Assembly: GCF_030348945.1 (NCBI RefSeq)
Contig: NZ_JAUCEN010000002.1
Location: 3,472,001 to 3,536,000 of the forward strand
From: Peribacillus sp. ACCC06369
GTDB taxonomy: Bacteria > Bacillota > Bacilli > Bacillales > DSM-1321
Length of the DNA: 64,000 bases
Direction: 5' to 3'
The stretch's first letter is position 1; each line of letters begins with the position of its first letter. Below, piece after piece: positions 36,796 through 45,968 of this stretch. Below the pieces are notes generated by a model. It was given only the letters and a program-made list of their open reading frames with translations. It did no database searches and had not been told where the DNA came from. Both the position numbers and the translations under genes were made by a program.

Positions 36796-39366
36796 TTATA
36801 GCCCACATTTTAATTGTGCTCCACAATTCGTGCAAGTATTACATCCGCCCATTTCCTGGACTTCGCCTTTACGGCAGACCGGACAAGTGTTGCCCACTTC
36901 CGACCCAATCGTAACATTAGTCGAACGGAGTTCATTTATCGTATCGACCAATACGACTTTTTTCTTTACTTCCACATCTGTCAATTCGTCCATCTCTAGC
37001 TGTTCGTCCATTTGGTTTTCTTCCGCTTTGAGCGTGAGAACCTGACTGTCACGGCTGCCGTCCACATAAACGGTACCGCCTTTTGCTCCGCCTTTGTATA
37101 GACGTTCATATACTTTTTCAACCTGTTCGACAGTATATCCTTTTGGAGCATTGACCGTTTTACTGATCGAACTGTCAATCCAGCGTTGAATGATGCATTG
37201 AACATCCGCATGGGCTTCAGGTGCCAATTCCATAGCGGAGATGAACCATTTTGGAAGCTCCTCTGGATCAGCTTCTGGATGACGGTCCAAGTATTCCTGA
37301 ACAATATCAGCCTTAACTTCAATGAATTTGCCAAGTCGGCCACTGCGGAAATACGTGAAGGAGAAGTATGGTTCAAGACCTGTAGATACCCCAACCATCG
37401 TTCCTGTGCTTCCTGTAGGAGCCACTGTCAATAAATGAGAGTTACGGATTCCATGTGCAGCAACACTTTCCCTGATGTCTTCCGGCATTTTTTCCATAAA
37501 TCCGGTTTGTGTGAAACGCGTTCTAAGCTCATCGGTTTCTTTATCATTTGATCCGATCAGGAATGGGAAACTGCCTTTTTCTTTAGCAAGTTCCACGGAT
37601 GCCCTGTAAGCCGTAGTCGCAATCGTTTCAAACACCTTGTCGACCAGGATGTTTCCTTCTTCAGATCCGTATTCCGTTTCACAGTAGATCAACAGGTCAT
37701 GCAGACCCATTACACCAAGTCCAACCCGTCGCTCGCCCAGTGCCTGTTTTTTGTTTTCATCCAAGAAATAAGGAGTTGCGTCAATGACATTGTCCTGCAT
37801 ACGCACACCGACTTCGACGGTCTGCCTAAGTTTCTCGAAATTAACGGTTTTGTTATCTTTATCGGCCATTTCAGCCAAATTGACAGCAGCAAGGTTACAT
37901 ACTGAATATGGGGCCAATGGCTGTTCGCCACATGGGTTCGTAGCTACGACCTGTTGACCGTATGCTTTGGCGTTCGTCATTTCATTAGCATTATCGATAA
38001 AGAAAATACCTGGTTCAGCAGAATATGTTGCACAAATGTTTATTAAGTTCCAAAGCTCTTTAGCCCGGATTTTACGGTAAACACGAACTTTGTGACCCAT
38101 TCTCTCCCATTCGCGAACATCACCGACATTATGCCATTCGGCATTATAAATAGCCATTTCTTCGGCATTATAGCTTTCAACATCAGGAAAACGCAATTCG
38201 TATTCCTCATCTTTTTCTGCCGCTTCCATAAATTCCTTAGTTAAGCAAATCGAAATGTTGGCGCCAGTTAGAAAATCGGAATTATGGACACTGTACGTTC
38301 CGCCTGTACGGATCTTTTCCTCTGCATCCCTAATGATTTTCTCGCTAAATCCACCTAGACCAGGAATCTCTTTATAATTGATGATTCCTTGATACATAGC
38401 CGTTTCCTGTTCGGTGTGCGGCGTGAATTTCAATTTATCCGTCGCATATTTCTTGATGGCCTCATCTTTAGTGTTTTCCACTAGATAACGAAGGATCCTT
38501 GGATTTTGCATTTTAGAGATGATAAACTCTGCAATATCAGGATGCCAATCAGCGAGCATGATCATTTGCGCACCGCGTCTGCTACCGCCCTGTTCAACAA
38601 GATGCGTCAATTTCGCAATATCATCAAGCCATGACACTGAACCCGAGGATTTTCCATTTACCCCTTTTGCCAGAGTGTTCCTTGGACGCAATGTCGATCC
38701 GTTCGTACCCACTCCGCCGCCGCGGCTCATGATTTCCATCACTTGTTTCCTATGTTCTGAAATTCCCTCACGTGAATCAGGTACGAATGGCATCACATAG
38801 CAGTTGAAATAAGTAACATCCGTATTGGAACCCGCACCATATAATACTCGACCTGCCGGGACAAAATTAAGGTTCTTTAATTCTTCATAGAATTTATTGA
38901 ACCATTCCGTTCTTTTTTCTTCAGTGGTTTCCACTGAAGCCAAGCCTGTTGCATTACGTTTCGCAATTTGTTCATAGTATATTTCAAGCGGTTTTTCGAT
39001 AATATCCAGCGGACGGTTTACAATCCCCGTCTCCACTTCTTCCGGATTATCCAATACGCCGCGGAATTCTTCATCCACCAATACCTTGGCTTTTTTGGTT
39101 TCCCAATCTATTTCAACGATGTGACCGAGACCCCGTGCTGGGAATTTCGGATCTTCCTTGATCGTCAACACTACGAAATCGCCTGCCGAGAGTGTGATTT
39201 TTTCAGTATCCTTAAAAGAATAGCGGTCAAGCATGACTAGACGGGACACTCCCTTATGCGCCATTTTCATATCAGCCGTTACAGGGTGAACCTGGGGAAA
39301 TAAAGAAATATCCTTATTCAACCTTTCTAGATCAACCTTTAAAGCTTCTTTTATTACAACCGACAT
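36796..39366 (-). CDS. nrdJ: Vitamin B12-dependent (class II) ribonucleotide reductase
   Basis: 856-residue adenosylcobalamin-dependent ribonucleotide reductase. The catalytic barrel has VMSRGG-like GGGVGTNGSTLRPRNT, the active-site Cys/Glu loop NPCGEQPLAPYSVCNLAAVN, and the phosphate-binding TVAPTGSTGTMVGVS. The C-terminus ends in a zinc-ribbon/redox tail, CPVCRKGEVQEMGG then CNTCTNCGAQLKCGL. The ATG at 39366 follows AAAGGAGAG. Monocistronic, with its own terminator and NrdR-type boxes upstream. It lets the cell make deoxyribonucleotides without oxygen provided B12 is available; B. subtilis lacks it. Confidence 0.93.
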   Translation of the reverse strand: MSVVIKEALKVDLERLNKDISLFPQVHPVTADMKMAHKGVSRLVMLDRYSFKDTEKITLSAGDFVVLTIKEDPKFPARGLGHIVEIDWETKKAKVLVDEEFRGVLDNPEEVETGIVNRPLDIIEKPLEIYYEQIAKRNATGLASVETTEEKRTEWFNKFYEELKNLNFVPAGRVLYGAGSNTDVTYFNCYVMPFVPDSREGISEHRKQVMEIMSRGGGVGTNGSTLRPRNTLAKGVNGKSSGSVSWLDDIAKLTHLVEQGGSRRGAQMIMLADWHPDIAEFIISKMQNPRILRYLVENTKDEAIKKYATDKLKFTPHTEQETAMYQGIINYKEIPGLGGFSEKIIRDAEEKIRTGGTYSVHNSDFLTGANISICLTKEFMEAAEKDEEYELRFPDVESYNAEEMAIYNAEWHNVGDVREWERMGHKVRVYRKIRAKELWNLINICATYSAEPGIFFIDNANEMTNAKAYGQQVVATNPCGEQPLAPYSVCNLAAVNLAEMADKDNKTVNFEKLRQTVEVGVRMQDNVIDATPYFLDENKKQALGERRVGLGVMGLHDLLIYCETEYGSEEGNILVDKVFETIATTAYRASVELAKEKGSFPFLIGSNDKETDELRTRFTQTGFMEKMPEDIRESVAAHGIRNSHLLTVAPTGSTGTMVGVSTGLEPYFSFTYFRSGRLGKFIEVKADIVQEYLDRHPEADPEELPKWFISAMELAPEAHADVQCIIQRWIDSSISKTVNAPKGYTVEQVEKVYERLYKGGAKGGTVYVDGSRDSQVLTLKAEENQMDEQLEMDELTDVEVKKKVVLVDTINELRSTNVTIGSEVGNTCPVCRKGEVQEMGGCNTCTNCGAQLKCGL

Positions 39367-39484
39367 AATTCCCTCTCCTTTATATGTTTCAAGATCCGTT
39401 CTTGCCGCCGCAAAAATCTATATGTAGCCTTACATGTCCGTTTCGCTTAACAAGTACCCTAAATTTATCATAGCGAAACTCAAA

Positions 39485-39533
39485 AATCAACATATAGTGT
39501 CGCATTAAATATTTCAACTACTATATATTGTGT
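39485..39533 (-). promoter_or_regulatory. nrdJ promoter with two NrdR boxes
   Basis: On the minus strand TTGAAA (39517-39512) and TATGTT (39494-39489) are exactly 17 bases apart. Two sites resembling the NrdR box overlap this promoter, ACACAATATATAGTAG (39533-39518) and ACACTATATGTTGATT (39500-39485), their starts 33 bases apart, about three helical turns. NrdR is the known deoxyribonucleotide-sensing repressor of nrd genes. No cobalamin riboswitch was recognised in the 116-base leader. Confidence 0.7.
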
Positions 39534-39756
39534 TTGTTTTGAATGACTTTTAATTTTGTCAAACGATAAATCAATTAATATAGTTAGCAAAAGGGAGGAA
39601 AATGTCGATTTACAATAATTTTTCATCAGATTTCAATTAATTTGGACCTTGCTTTTTCCCCATCCCTTTTAGGACTTATTCCTGCAAGGAATAGCTTATT
39701 TGGTAAACAAATCTGAAAAAACTTTTTTATTTTCCACTTTAATTATTCTGCTTCTT
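39534..39756. other. Rest of the lipM-nrdJ intergenic region
   Basis: About 220 AT-rich bases, no gene seen and no good terminator after lipM (only a weak AAAAAAGTTTTTT dyad near 39718-39730). Confidence 0.4.
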
Positions 39757-40593
39757 CTATCTCATGAAATTCCATTCATCGCTTTCATATTTGCTTTCTG
39801 CAATGGCCTTCACTTCCAGCAATTGTTGTTCAGTGAGGACGTATGGTTCTAGATCGATCGATAGTCCTTCGGCAAAACCTTTTTCAAAAGCAACTTTCGC
39901 TTCGGGGATGGTAATCTTTCTTCCGGCAATGTCATTCATGGCTACAGCTTTGTTTTTTAAGTTTTTTTGCATTCTCTCTTTAACCCTGTCATTTGAAAAT
40001 TTAAATACGCTAAAGAGCTTTTCATCATCAAGTTCAAGCAAAATGGCCCCGTGTTGAAGGATGACGCCCTTTTGCCTGGTTTGTGCGCTGCCAGCGACCT
40101 TCCTGCCCTCAACGACCAGTTCATACCAGCTTGGAGCATCAAAGCAGACGGAAGACTTGGGCGCTTTTAAAGCCGCTTTTTCCTGCTCGGTTCGAGGCAC
40201 AGCAAAATAAGCATCCAATCCAAGATTCCTGAACCCCATTAATATTCCTTCAGATATGACACGATATGCTTCAGTAACGGTAGTTGGCATTCCCGGATAG
40301 GATTCTGGAACGATTACGCTATAAGTCAATTCATGCTCGTGCAGCACCGCTCGCCCTCCTGTTGGTCTGCGAACAAAACCGAGGCCTTGCCTTTTGACCT
40401 CTTCCATATCGATTTCCGCTTCTGCCTTTTGAAAATAACCAATCGACAATGTCGCTGGATCCCAACCATAAAAGCGTATGATTGGCGGAATTTCCCCTTT
40501 GCTTTGCCAATTTAAAAGCGCTTCGTCCATCGCCATATTAAAAGCCGGTGAACAATTTCCAGAATCTATAAAACCCCATTTTTCTTTAGTCAT
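39757..40593 (-). CDS. lipM: Octanoyl-[GcvH]:protein N-octanoyltransferase LipM
   Basis: 278-residue LplA/LipB-family octanoyltransferase, the same length as B. subtilis LipM, which moves octanoate from ACP to GcvH for lipoate synthesis. Conserved [19 protein letters not shown], the nucleophilic Cys in [20 protein letters not shown] and [17 protein letters not shown]. The ATG at 40593 is chosen because 54 upstream in-frame codons do not resemble the family. Fits functionally with the gcv genes 1 kb away, since the glycine cleavage system needs lipoylated GcvH. Confidence 0.92.
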   Translation of the reverse strand: MTKEKWGFIDSGNCSPAFNMAMDEALLNWQSKGEIPPIIRFYGWDPATLSIGYFQKAEAEIDMEEVKRQGLGFVRRPTGGRAVLHEHELTYSVIVPESYPGMPTTVTEAYRVISEGILMGFRNLGLDAYFAVPRTEQEKAALKAPKSSVCFDAPSWYELVVEGRKVAGSAQTRQKGVILQHGAILLELDDEKLFSVFKFSNDRVKERMQKNLKNKAVAMNDIAGRKITIPEAKVAFEKGFAEGLSIDLEPYVLTEQQLLEVKAIAESKYESDEWNFMR

Positions 40594-40807
40594 CCTAAAC
40601 CCTCGTTTCAATAGACTGTTTTTCAGTAATTCCGTTATACCCCACAAAAAACTCACATGTAGTAGTTTAACAGACTTTAACACTCTAAAAAAGAAAGTGC
40701 TATCAAGTCGATAAAGAATTTGATGAAAATTCTTTTTGATTATTAAGTAAAGCAATTATATAATAAGTATTGTCTGTATTCGTTAAGGTAGAAGGGAGTT
40801 TTAATGT

Positions 40808-41191
40808 TTGGAATTATTATATACACTGCTCATCATCTTGGGAGTGGTTATTGCGTATTCACTTTTTAATTGGTACCGCCAGCGTAAAATCGTTAAAACA
40901 TTAACACAGGACGAATTTATCGCTAACTACAGAAAAGTGCAGCTGATCGATGTTCGGGAACCGAATGATTTTGATAATGGTCATATCTTAGGCGCAAGAA
41001 ACATCCCTATGACGCAAATGAAAACTCGCTTGGTCGAAATTAGGCCGGACAAGCCTGTATACTTGTACGCTCAAAGCGAAATCATCAGCGGAAGAGCTGC
41101 AGCCATGCTATACAAAAAGGGCTACAAGGAACTTTTTCACCTAAAAGGCGGTTTCAAAATGTGGACCGGGAAAATCAAAGCAAAGAAATAA
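40808..41191 (+). CDS. yqhL: Rhodanese-like protein YqhL lacking the catalytic cysteine
   Basis: 127-residue protein with an N-terminal TM segment (about 2-18) and a rhodanese fold (about 35-122: LIDVREPNDFDNGHILGARN). Rhodaneses have Cys at the start of the active-site loop; here the loop reads YLYAQSEIISGRAAAML, with Ala (codon GCT) in place of Cys and no Arg two to five residues later. It is therefore probably catalytically dead or regulatory. Start is TTG at 40808 with GGGAG nine bases upstream; an ATG at 40804 is out of frame. Divergent from lipM. Confidence 0.85.
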   Translation: MELLYTLLIILGVVIAYSLFNWYRQRKIVKTLTQDEFIANYRKVQLIDVREPNDFDNGHILGARNIPMTQMKTRLVEIRPDKPVYLYAQSEIISGRAAAMLYKKGYKELFHLKGGFKMWTGKIKAKK

Positions 41192-41219
41192 GACCCCATC
41201 TCCGCATGGGCTCTTTTTA
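41190..41219 (+). terminator. Terminator after yqhL
   Basis: AAGACCCCAT and ATGGGCTCTT (one mismatch) with a six-base loop, then TTTTTAATT. Confidence 0.75.
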
Positions 41220-41311
41220 ATTAAAACGTCTACATGTTCAATGCGGGCTCAATGAAAATGAAAATGAAAGTTAACTTATTGACTTTGATTAGTTCTTTAC
41301 AAGATACATAA

Positions 41312-41353
41312 ACATGAAAAAACCCCCGCCGGCAGGCAGGGGTTTTTTCATGT
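41312..41353. terminator. Strong bidirectional terminator after gcvPB
   Basis: CATGAAAAAACCCC and its complement around a short GC-rich top, 11 bases after the gcvPB stop; T-runs on both strands. Confidence 0.9.
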
Positions 41354-41364
41354 AAGCTTTCAGT

Positions 41365-42822
41365 CTAGGCTTGAAAACGCAGAACCGGTTTTCTTGCAGC
41401 AAGAGTTTCATCAAGCCGCTTTATAACGGTCGTATGCGGAGCTTCCTGAACGATTTCCGGAGTTTCCTCCGCTTCCTTGGCAATCTGGATCATTGCATCG
41501 ATGAATGCATCCAGAGTTTCCTTGGACTCCGTTTCGGTCGGTTCTATCATCATTCCTTCTTCCACGTTCAACGGGAAGTAAATGGTTGGAGGATGATACC
41601 CGAAATCCAGCAATCTTTTGGCTATGTCGAGAGTCCTGACTCCCAATTTCTTTTGCCGACGTCCGCTTAATACGAATTCGTGCTTACAATGACGATTATA
41701 TGGTAGGTCAAAATAAGGTTCCAACCTACGCATCATATAATTTGCATTGAGGACCGCATTCTCGGTGACGGCTTTAAGGCCATCAGGACCCATTGAACGA
41801 ATGTACGTATAAGCCCTCACGTTTATCCCGAAATTCCCATAGTAGGGTTTTACCCTGCCAATGGATTGCGGGCGATCATAATCAAGAACGAATTGCTCAT
41901 CTTGTTTGACCACAAGCGGTTTAGGCAAGTAAGGAATCAAATCCGACTTTACCCCTACAGGGCCAGAACCCGGACCGCCGCCGCCATGCGGGCCAGTGAA
42001 TGTTTTATGGAGATTTAAGTGAACCACATCAAAGCCCATGTCACCCGGGCGTGCTTTTGAAAGTACTGCATTCAGATTGGCACCATCATAATAAAGCTTC
42101 CCACCGGCATCATGGACAAGTTGTGCCATTTCCAAAATGTTCTCTTCAAACAATCCCAACGTATTGGGGTTCGTCAGCATCAAAGCCGCCGTATCCGGTC
42201 CCACAACACGCTTTAAATCCTCAAGGTCGACTAACCCGTTTTCATCGGATTTCACTGTTATCGTTTCAAGTCCGGCCACAGTGGCAGAAGCTGGATTCGT
42301 ACCGTGTGCAGAATCGGGTACGATCACTTTCGTCCGTTCTGTATCGCCATTAGCTTCGTGAAAAGCGCGAATCATCATCAACCCTGTCCATTCACCGTGT
42401 GCACCTGCTGCAGGCTGTAATGTCACTTGATCCATCCCAGTGATTTCCGTTAGATGTTCCTGCAAATCAAATAATAGTCCCAAGGCTCCCTGAACAGTAC
42501 TCGGATCTTGATATGGATGGATATGGGCGAAACCGTTAAAGCGTGCCACATTTTCATTTATTTTCGGATTATATTTCATCGTGCATGAACCCAGCGGATA
42601 AAAACCCGAATCCACTCCATGATTCCGTTTGGAAAGTGCTGTATAGTGACGCATGATATCCAATTCGGACACCTCAGGAAGCTTAGCCTCTTCTTCACGG
42701 ATGTAGTCGGCAGGAAGAATTTCTTCGAGCGGAGTAGTTGCAACATCCATTTCTGGCAGACTATACCCGATTCGACCGGATGTACTGATTTCAAAAATGA
42801 GTGATTGATCTTGATTATTCAT
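41365..42822 (-). CDS. gcvPB: Glycine dehydrogenase (decarboxylating) subunit 2
   Basis: 485-residue PLP-dependent subunit of the split P-protein. The PLP Lys lies in [32 protein letters not shown] and [10 protein letters not shown] are further signatures. The ATG at 42822 follows GGGGGAT; the frame extends 11 codons upstream without family resemblance. It overlaps the gcvPA stop by eight bases, so the two subunits are translationally coupled. Confidence 0.96.
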   Translation of the reverse strand: MNNQDQSLIFEISTSGRIGYSLPEMDVATTPLEEILPADYIREEEAKLPEVSELDIMRHYTALSKRNHGVDSGFYPLGSCTMKYNPKINENVARFNGFAHIHPYQDPSTVQGALGLLFDLQEHLTEITGMDQVTLQPAAGAHGEWTGLMMIRAFHEANGDTERTKVIVPDSAHGTNPASATVAGLETITVKSDENGLVDLEDLKRVVGPDTAALMLTNPNTLGLFEENILEMAQLVHDAGGKLYYDGANLNAVLSKARPGDMGFDVVHLNLHKTFTGPHGGGGPGSGPVGVKSDLIPYLPKPLVVKQDEQFVLDYDRPQSIGRVKPYYGNFGINVRAYTYIRSMGPDGLKAVTENAVLNANYMMRRLEPYFDLPYNRHCKHEFVLSGRRQKKLGVRTLDIAKRLLDFGYHPPTIYFPLNVEEGMMIEPTETESKETLDAFIDAMIQIAKEAEETPEIVQEAPHTTVIKRLDETLAARKPVLRFQA

Positions 42823-44161
42823 GTTGATCCCCCAATTCCTGCGCAAGTGCATCAATTTCTTCTTTTGTTCTAAGTTCCGTTACCGCGACCAGCATATGGT
42901 CTTCCAGCTCAGGATATACCTTTCCTAAATCAAAGCCGCCGATCATCCCTTTTTCAAATAGGTTTTTATTGATTTCTGAAAACGAAGCAGGCAGTTTAAT
43001 GACAAATTCATTAAACGAAGGACCGTCGAACATTACTTTTATCCCTTTTGCCTCAATAGCTTTTTTCGCATAATGCGCTTTTTGAATATTTTGCACGGCC
43101 ATTTCTTTGACCCCCTTTTTCCCAAGAGCGGTCATTGCAACAGAAGCTGCCAAGGCGTTCAACGCTTGATTGGAACAAATGTTGGATGTGGCCTTATCAC
43201 GGCGAATGTGCTGCTCACGAGCTTGAAGCGTCAGCACAAAACCCCTTTTTCCATTTTCATCCACTGTTTGACCGACGAGTCTGCCCGGAACTTTCCGTAC
43301 AAGTTTATTCGTAACGGCAAAATATCCACAATGAGGTCCACCGAATGCTGCTGGAATGCCGAATGGCTGAGCATCCCCCGTTACGATATCTGCACCGAGG
43401 GCACCAGGGGATGTCAAGGCTCCCAGTGCAAGCGGATTACTGGAAACGATAAACATGGACTTGACGCCATGAATGATTTCTTCCATTTCTTTCAATGGCT
43501 CGATGCGGCCAAAAAAGTTCGGATATTGCACAATCACTCCTGCAATATCATCATTCACCAACTCCCTTAAGGCCGCCATATCCGTCACACCGTCTTTATA
43601 AGGAATTTCGATCACTTCCACGCGTTGTCCTTTCGCATAGGTCTTTACGACTTCTCTTGATTCAGGATGGACCGTCCCTGAAATGAGAATCTTCTTGCGT
43701 CGTGTGTGACCTGAAGCAAGCATGGCTGCTTCAGCTAGCGCTGTCCCGCCGTCATACATGGAGGAGTTAGCCACATCCATACCCGTCAATTCACAAATCA
43801 TCGTTTGATATTCAAAGATGGCCTGAAGCTCGCCCTGTGAAATTTCAGGCTGATAGGGTGTATAAGCCGTATAAAACTCAGAACGGGAAAGAACATGATC
43901 GACGATGACCGGTGCATAATGGTCATAGACACCCGCACCAAGGAAGGAAGCATAGTTTTTAAGATCCGCATTCTTGGAAGCAAGCCTTGATAATTCTTTC
44001 ATTAAGGCAGGTTCCGATTTAGCGGGCTTGATATCGTATTCGCCTTGAAAACGAACACTTTCAGGGATATCATTGAAAAGTTCTTCAACAGTAGGTACAC
44101 CTATCACTTCAAGCATTTCTTGTTTATCTTGCTCTGTCATGGGTAAATAACGATGTTTCAT
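42815..44161 (-). CDS. gcvPA: Glycine dehydrogenase (decarboxylating) subunit 1
   Basis: 448-residue N-terminal half of the glycine cleavage P-protein, forming a heterotetramer with GcvPB. Typical segments are [39 protein letters not shown] and [18 protein letters not shown]. Lies 17 bases after gcvT. It decarboxylates glycine onto lipoyl-GcvH; gcvH is not in the window. Confidence 0.96.
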   Translation of the reverse strand: MKHRYLPMTEQDKQEMLEVIGVPTVEELFNDIPESVRFQGEYDIKPAKSEPALMKELSRLASKNADLKNYASFLGAGVYDHYAPVIVDHVLSRSEFYTAYTPYQPEISQGELQAIFEYQTMICELTGMDVANSSMYDGGTALAEAAMLASGHTRRKKILISGTVHPESREVVKTYAKGQRVEVIEIPYKDGVTDMAALRELVNDDIAGVIVQYPNFFGRIEPLKEMEEIIHGVKSMFIVSSNPLALGALTSPGALGADIVTGDAQPFGIPAAFGGPHCGYFAVTNKLVRKVPGRLVGQTVDENGKRGFVLTLQAREQHIRRDKATSNICSNQALNALAASVAMTALGKKGVKEMAVQNIQKAHYAKKAIEAKGIKVMFDGPSFNEFVIKLPASFSEINKNLFEKGMIGGFDLGKVYPELEDHMLVAVTELRTKEEIDALAQELGDQHE

Positions 44162-44178
44162 CTAATGACCATTCCCCT

Positions 44179-45285
44179 CTATTTACGTGGTTTTTTATAA
44201 AAAGGTGTTTGTATGATAACGGCTTTCAAACGTTTGGATCGGATTTCCACTTCGACTTCCGCATCCAGCACCGAAAATTCCTTATCGATAAGTGCCAATC
44301 CTACGTTTTTCTTCAATGTTGGTGATTGGGTACCAGTCGTGACCTCGCCAATGACTTTGTCCCCGCTGTAGACCTTATACCCATGACGTGGAATACCACG
44401 GTCAATCATTTCAATTCCCATAAGCTTGCGGGGAGCCCCTTTCTCCTTTTGTTCAGCAAGAACGGCTTTCCCGAAAAAATCTGCTTCCTTATCCACTTTT
44501 ACCGCAAAACCGATCCCGGCTTCTATTGGGGTGATGTCCGCTGAAAGTTCCTGCCCATACAGCGGCAGTTTCGCTTCAAAACGCAGGGTATCACGAGCTC
44601 CTAAACCAATCGGCTGAATCCCTTCTTCCTTGCCGGCATCCAGAATCGCCTTCCAAAGGGCAGGACCGTTTTCACTGTCGCTATATATCTCAAAACCATC
44701 TTCACCAGTATATCCGGTACGGGATACCATCGTGGAGATACCATTTATCATGACATTTTCCTTGAACTTGAAAAATCCAATTTCACTTAAGGCAGTATTT
44801 TCTGATAGTTTTTGTAATATCTTCTCTGCAGATGGCCCTTGAAGTGCTAGCTGTGTATAGTGACTCGATACATTCGTGATTTGGACATCTTCCGGTAGAT
44901 TAGCTTGCAGCCAATCGAAATCTTTTTCTGTATTCGCTGCATTGACCACGAGCAGATAGTCGTCTTCAGCCCTCTTATAAACGATGAGATCATCAACCGT
45001 CCCGCCGTTTTCATAGCACATAGCCGTATATTGGGCACCGCCCTGTTGCAGCTTTGATATATCATTAGTCAGCATCTTCTGTAAAAAGGAAAGGCTCGCA
45101 GGACCCTTAACATCAACTTCCCCCATATGGGAAACATCGAATAACCCCGCTTTTGTACGTACGGCTTCATGTTCGTCCTTTATACCCGAAAATTGGACAG
45201 GAAGTTCCCAGCCGCCAAAATCGATCGTTTTACCGCCGCATTCACGATAAACTTCAAATAGTGGTGTTCTTTTTAAATTGGTCAA
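44179..45285 (-). CDS. gcvT: Aminomethyltransferase (glycine cleavage T protein)
   Basis: 368-residue T-protein that transfers the methylene group from GcvH to tetrahydrofolate with release of ammonia. Signatures are [35 protein letters not shown] and [15 protein letters not shown]. Start is TTG at 45285 behind GAGGGGGG. First gene of gcvT-gcvPA-gcvPB, controlled by the riboswitch just upstream. Confidence 0.96.
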   Translation of the reverse strand: MTNLKRTPLFEVYRECGGKTIDFGGWELPVQFSGIKDEHEAVRTKAGLFDVSHMGEVDVKGPASLSFLQKMLTNDISKLQQGGAQYTAMCYENGGTVDDLIVYKRAEDDYLLVVNAANTEKDFDWLQANLPEDVQITNVSSHYTQLALQGPSAEKILQKLSENTALSEIGFFKFKENVMINGISTMVSRTGYTGEDGFEIYSDSENGPALWKAILDAGKEEGIQPIGLGARDTLRFEAKLPLYGQELSADITPIEAGIGFAVKVDKEADFFGKAVLAEQKEKGAPRKLMGIEMIDRGIPRHGYKVYSGDKVIGEVTTGTQSPTLKKNVGLALIDKEFSVLDAEVEVEIRSKRLKAVIIQTPFYKKPRK

Positions 45286-45387
45286 AAAATGACCCCCCTC
45301 AGATTTTTTAATTTAAATGGCTTCATTATCAAAGCTTCTTGTCATTACGCATCAGATATCCTGATTCATGAAGTGAAAAAAGCACAA

Positions 45388-45605
45388 AAAAGGACAGAGA
45401 AAGCCCGTTTGAGCTTTTTCTCTGTCCTGAAACCTGAAAGTTTACCTATATAATAGGTTTTCCCCTTTGGTGGCCGTCCCAAAATGGGCGGCGCTCTCCA
45501 GAGTTGCGTCCAATAAGAGTTCTTTTGCCTGAGAGATTCACTGCTAAGTTTGCTCCTTCGGCGCTACATCCGTAGTCTCTCCCCTTATCTTCACCCGCAT
45601 ATAAA
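45388..45605 (-). promoter_or_regulatory. Tandem glycine riboswitch with downstream terminator
   Basis: The minus strand carries two glycine aptamers: the first from GGGGAGAGACTACGG (about 45584) with GCCGAAGGAGCAAA and CTCTCAGGCAAAAGAAC; the second from CTCTGGAGAGCGCC (about 45503) with CACCAAAGGGGAAAACC and AAACTTTCAGG. Both have the diagnostic glycine-binding core segments. They are followed by the perfect stem GGACAGAGAAA / TTTCTCTGTCC (45428-45391) and six T. Known glycine switches of this type turn on gcv when glycine binds. Confidence 0.95.
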
Positions 45606-45640
45606 TGGCCTACCAATGAAAGTAAGCGAATAAGCCCCAA

Positions 45641-45968
45641 GCATTAGTAAAACCTTTGAGCATCATGGAATGCATTCTCTGCCAACTCTCCTAAAACTTC
45701 AGGAACCGTTTGAATGATCTCCTTCAGTATCTTGGATAAAATAGGAGCCTGTAGCGCATACTAAGAAAACGCGAACTGCAAAACCGAAATACAAAGATTC
45801 TTTATAGCGTTTGGAAATTGGAATTTTCTAAATATACTTATATCCTACCCTAAGAAACTTATCTCTGCAATATCTTTTGAAGAGAAATATTTTTCTTACT
45901 TCACATATGAAATGTTCGGGTTTTGACCTTTTATTAAGGAAATTATGATTTAAGAGGGAGTTATTTCT
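45641..45968. other. Intergenic region between the glycine riboswitch and yqhH
   Basis: About 330 bases that must hold the divergent gcv and yqhH promoters. A 36-codon open stretch on the minus strand (45644 to about 45763) looks protein-like but has no start codon. No promoter was recognised with confidence. Confidence 0.4.

Noticed and set aside
39367..39484. Cobalamin riboswitch in the nrdJ leader
   Set aside because: The 116-base leader is too short and lacks a B12-box-like segment.
36735..41219. CRISPR array or tRNA/rRNA genes anywhere in the window
   Set aside because: No regularly spaced direct repeats with spacers and no cloverleaf or rRNA segments were seen in this stretch or elsewhere; repeats found are short, phased or palindromic.
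45446..45640. 64-codon minus-strand frame upstream of gcvT
   Set aside because: It lies entirely inside the tandem glycine riboswitch, whose structural constraints explain the open frame; no ribosome site.
45644..45763. 36-codon minus-strand stretch with protein-like sequence (APILSKILKEIIQTVPEVLG)
   Set aside because: No usable start codon or ribosome site; may be a gene remnant, but support is too thin to list as a gene.
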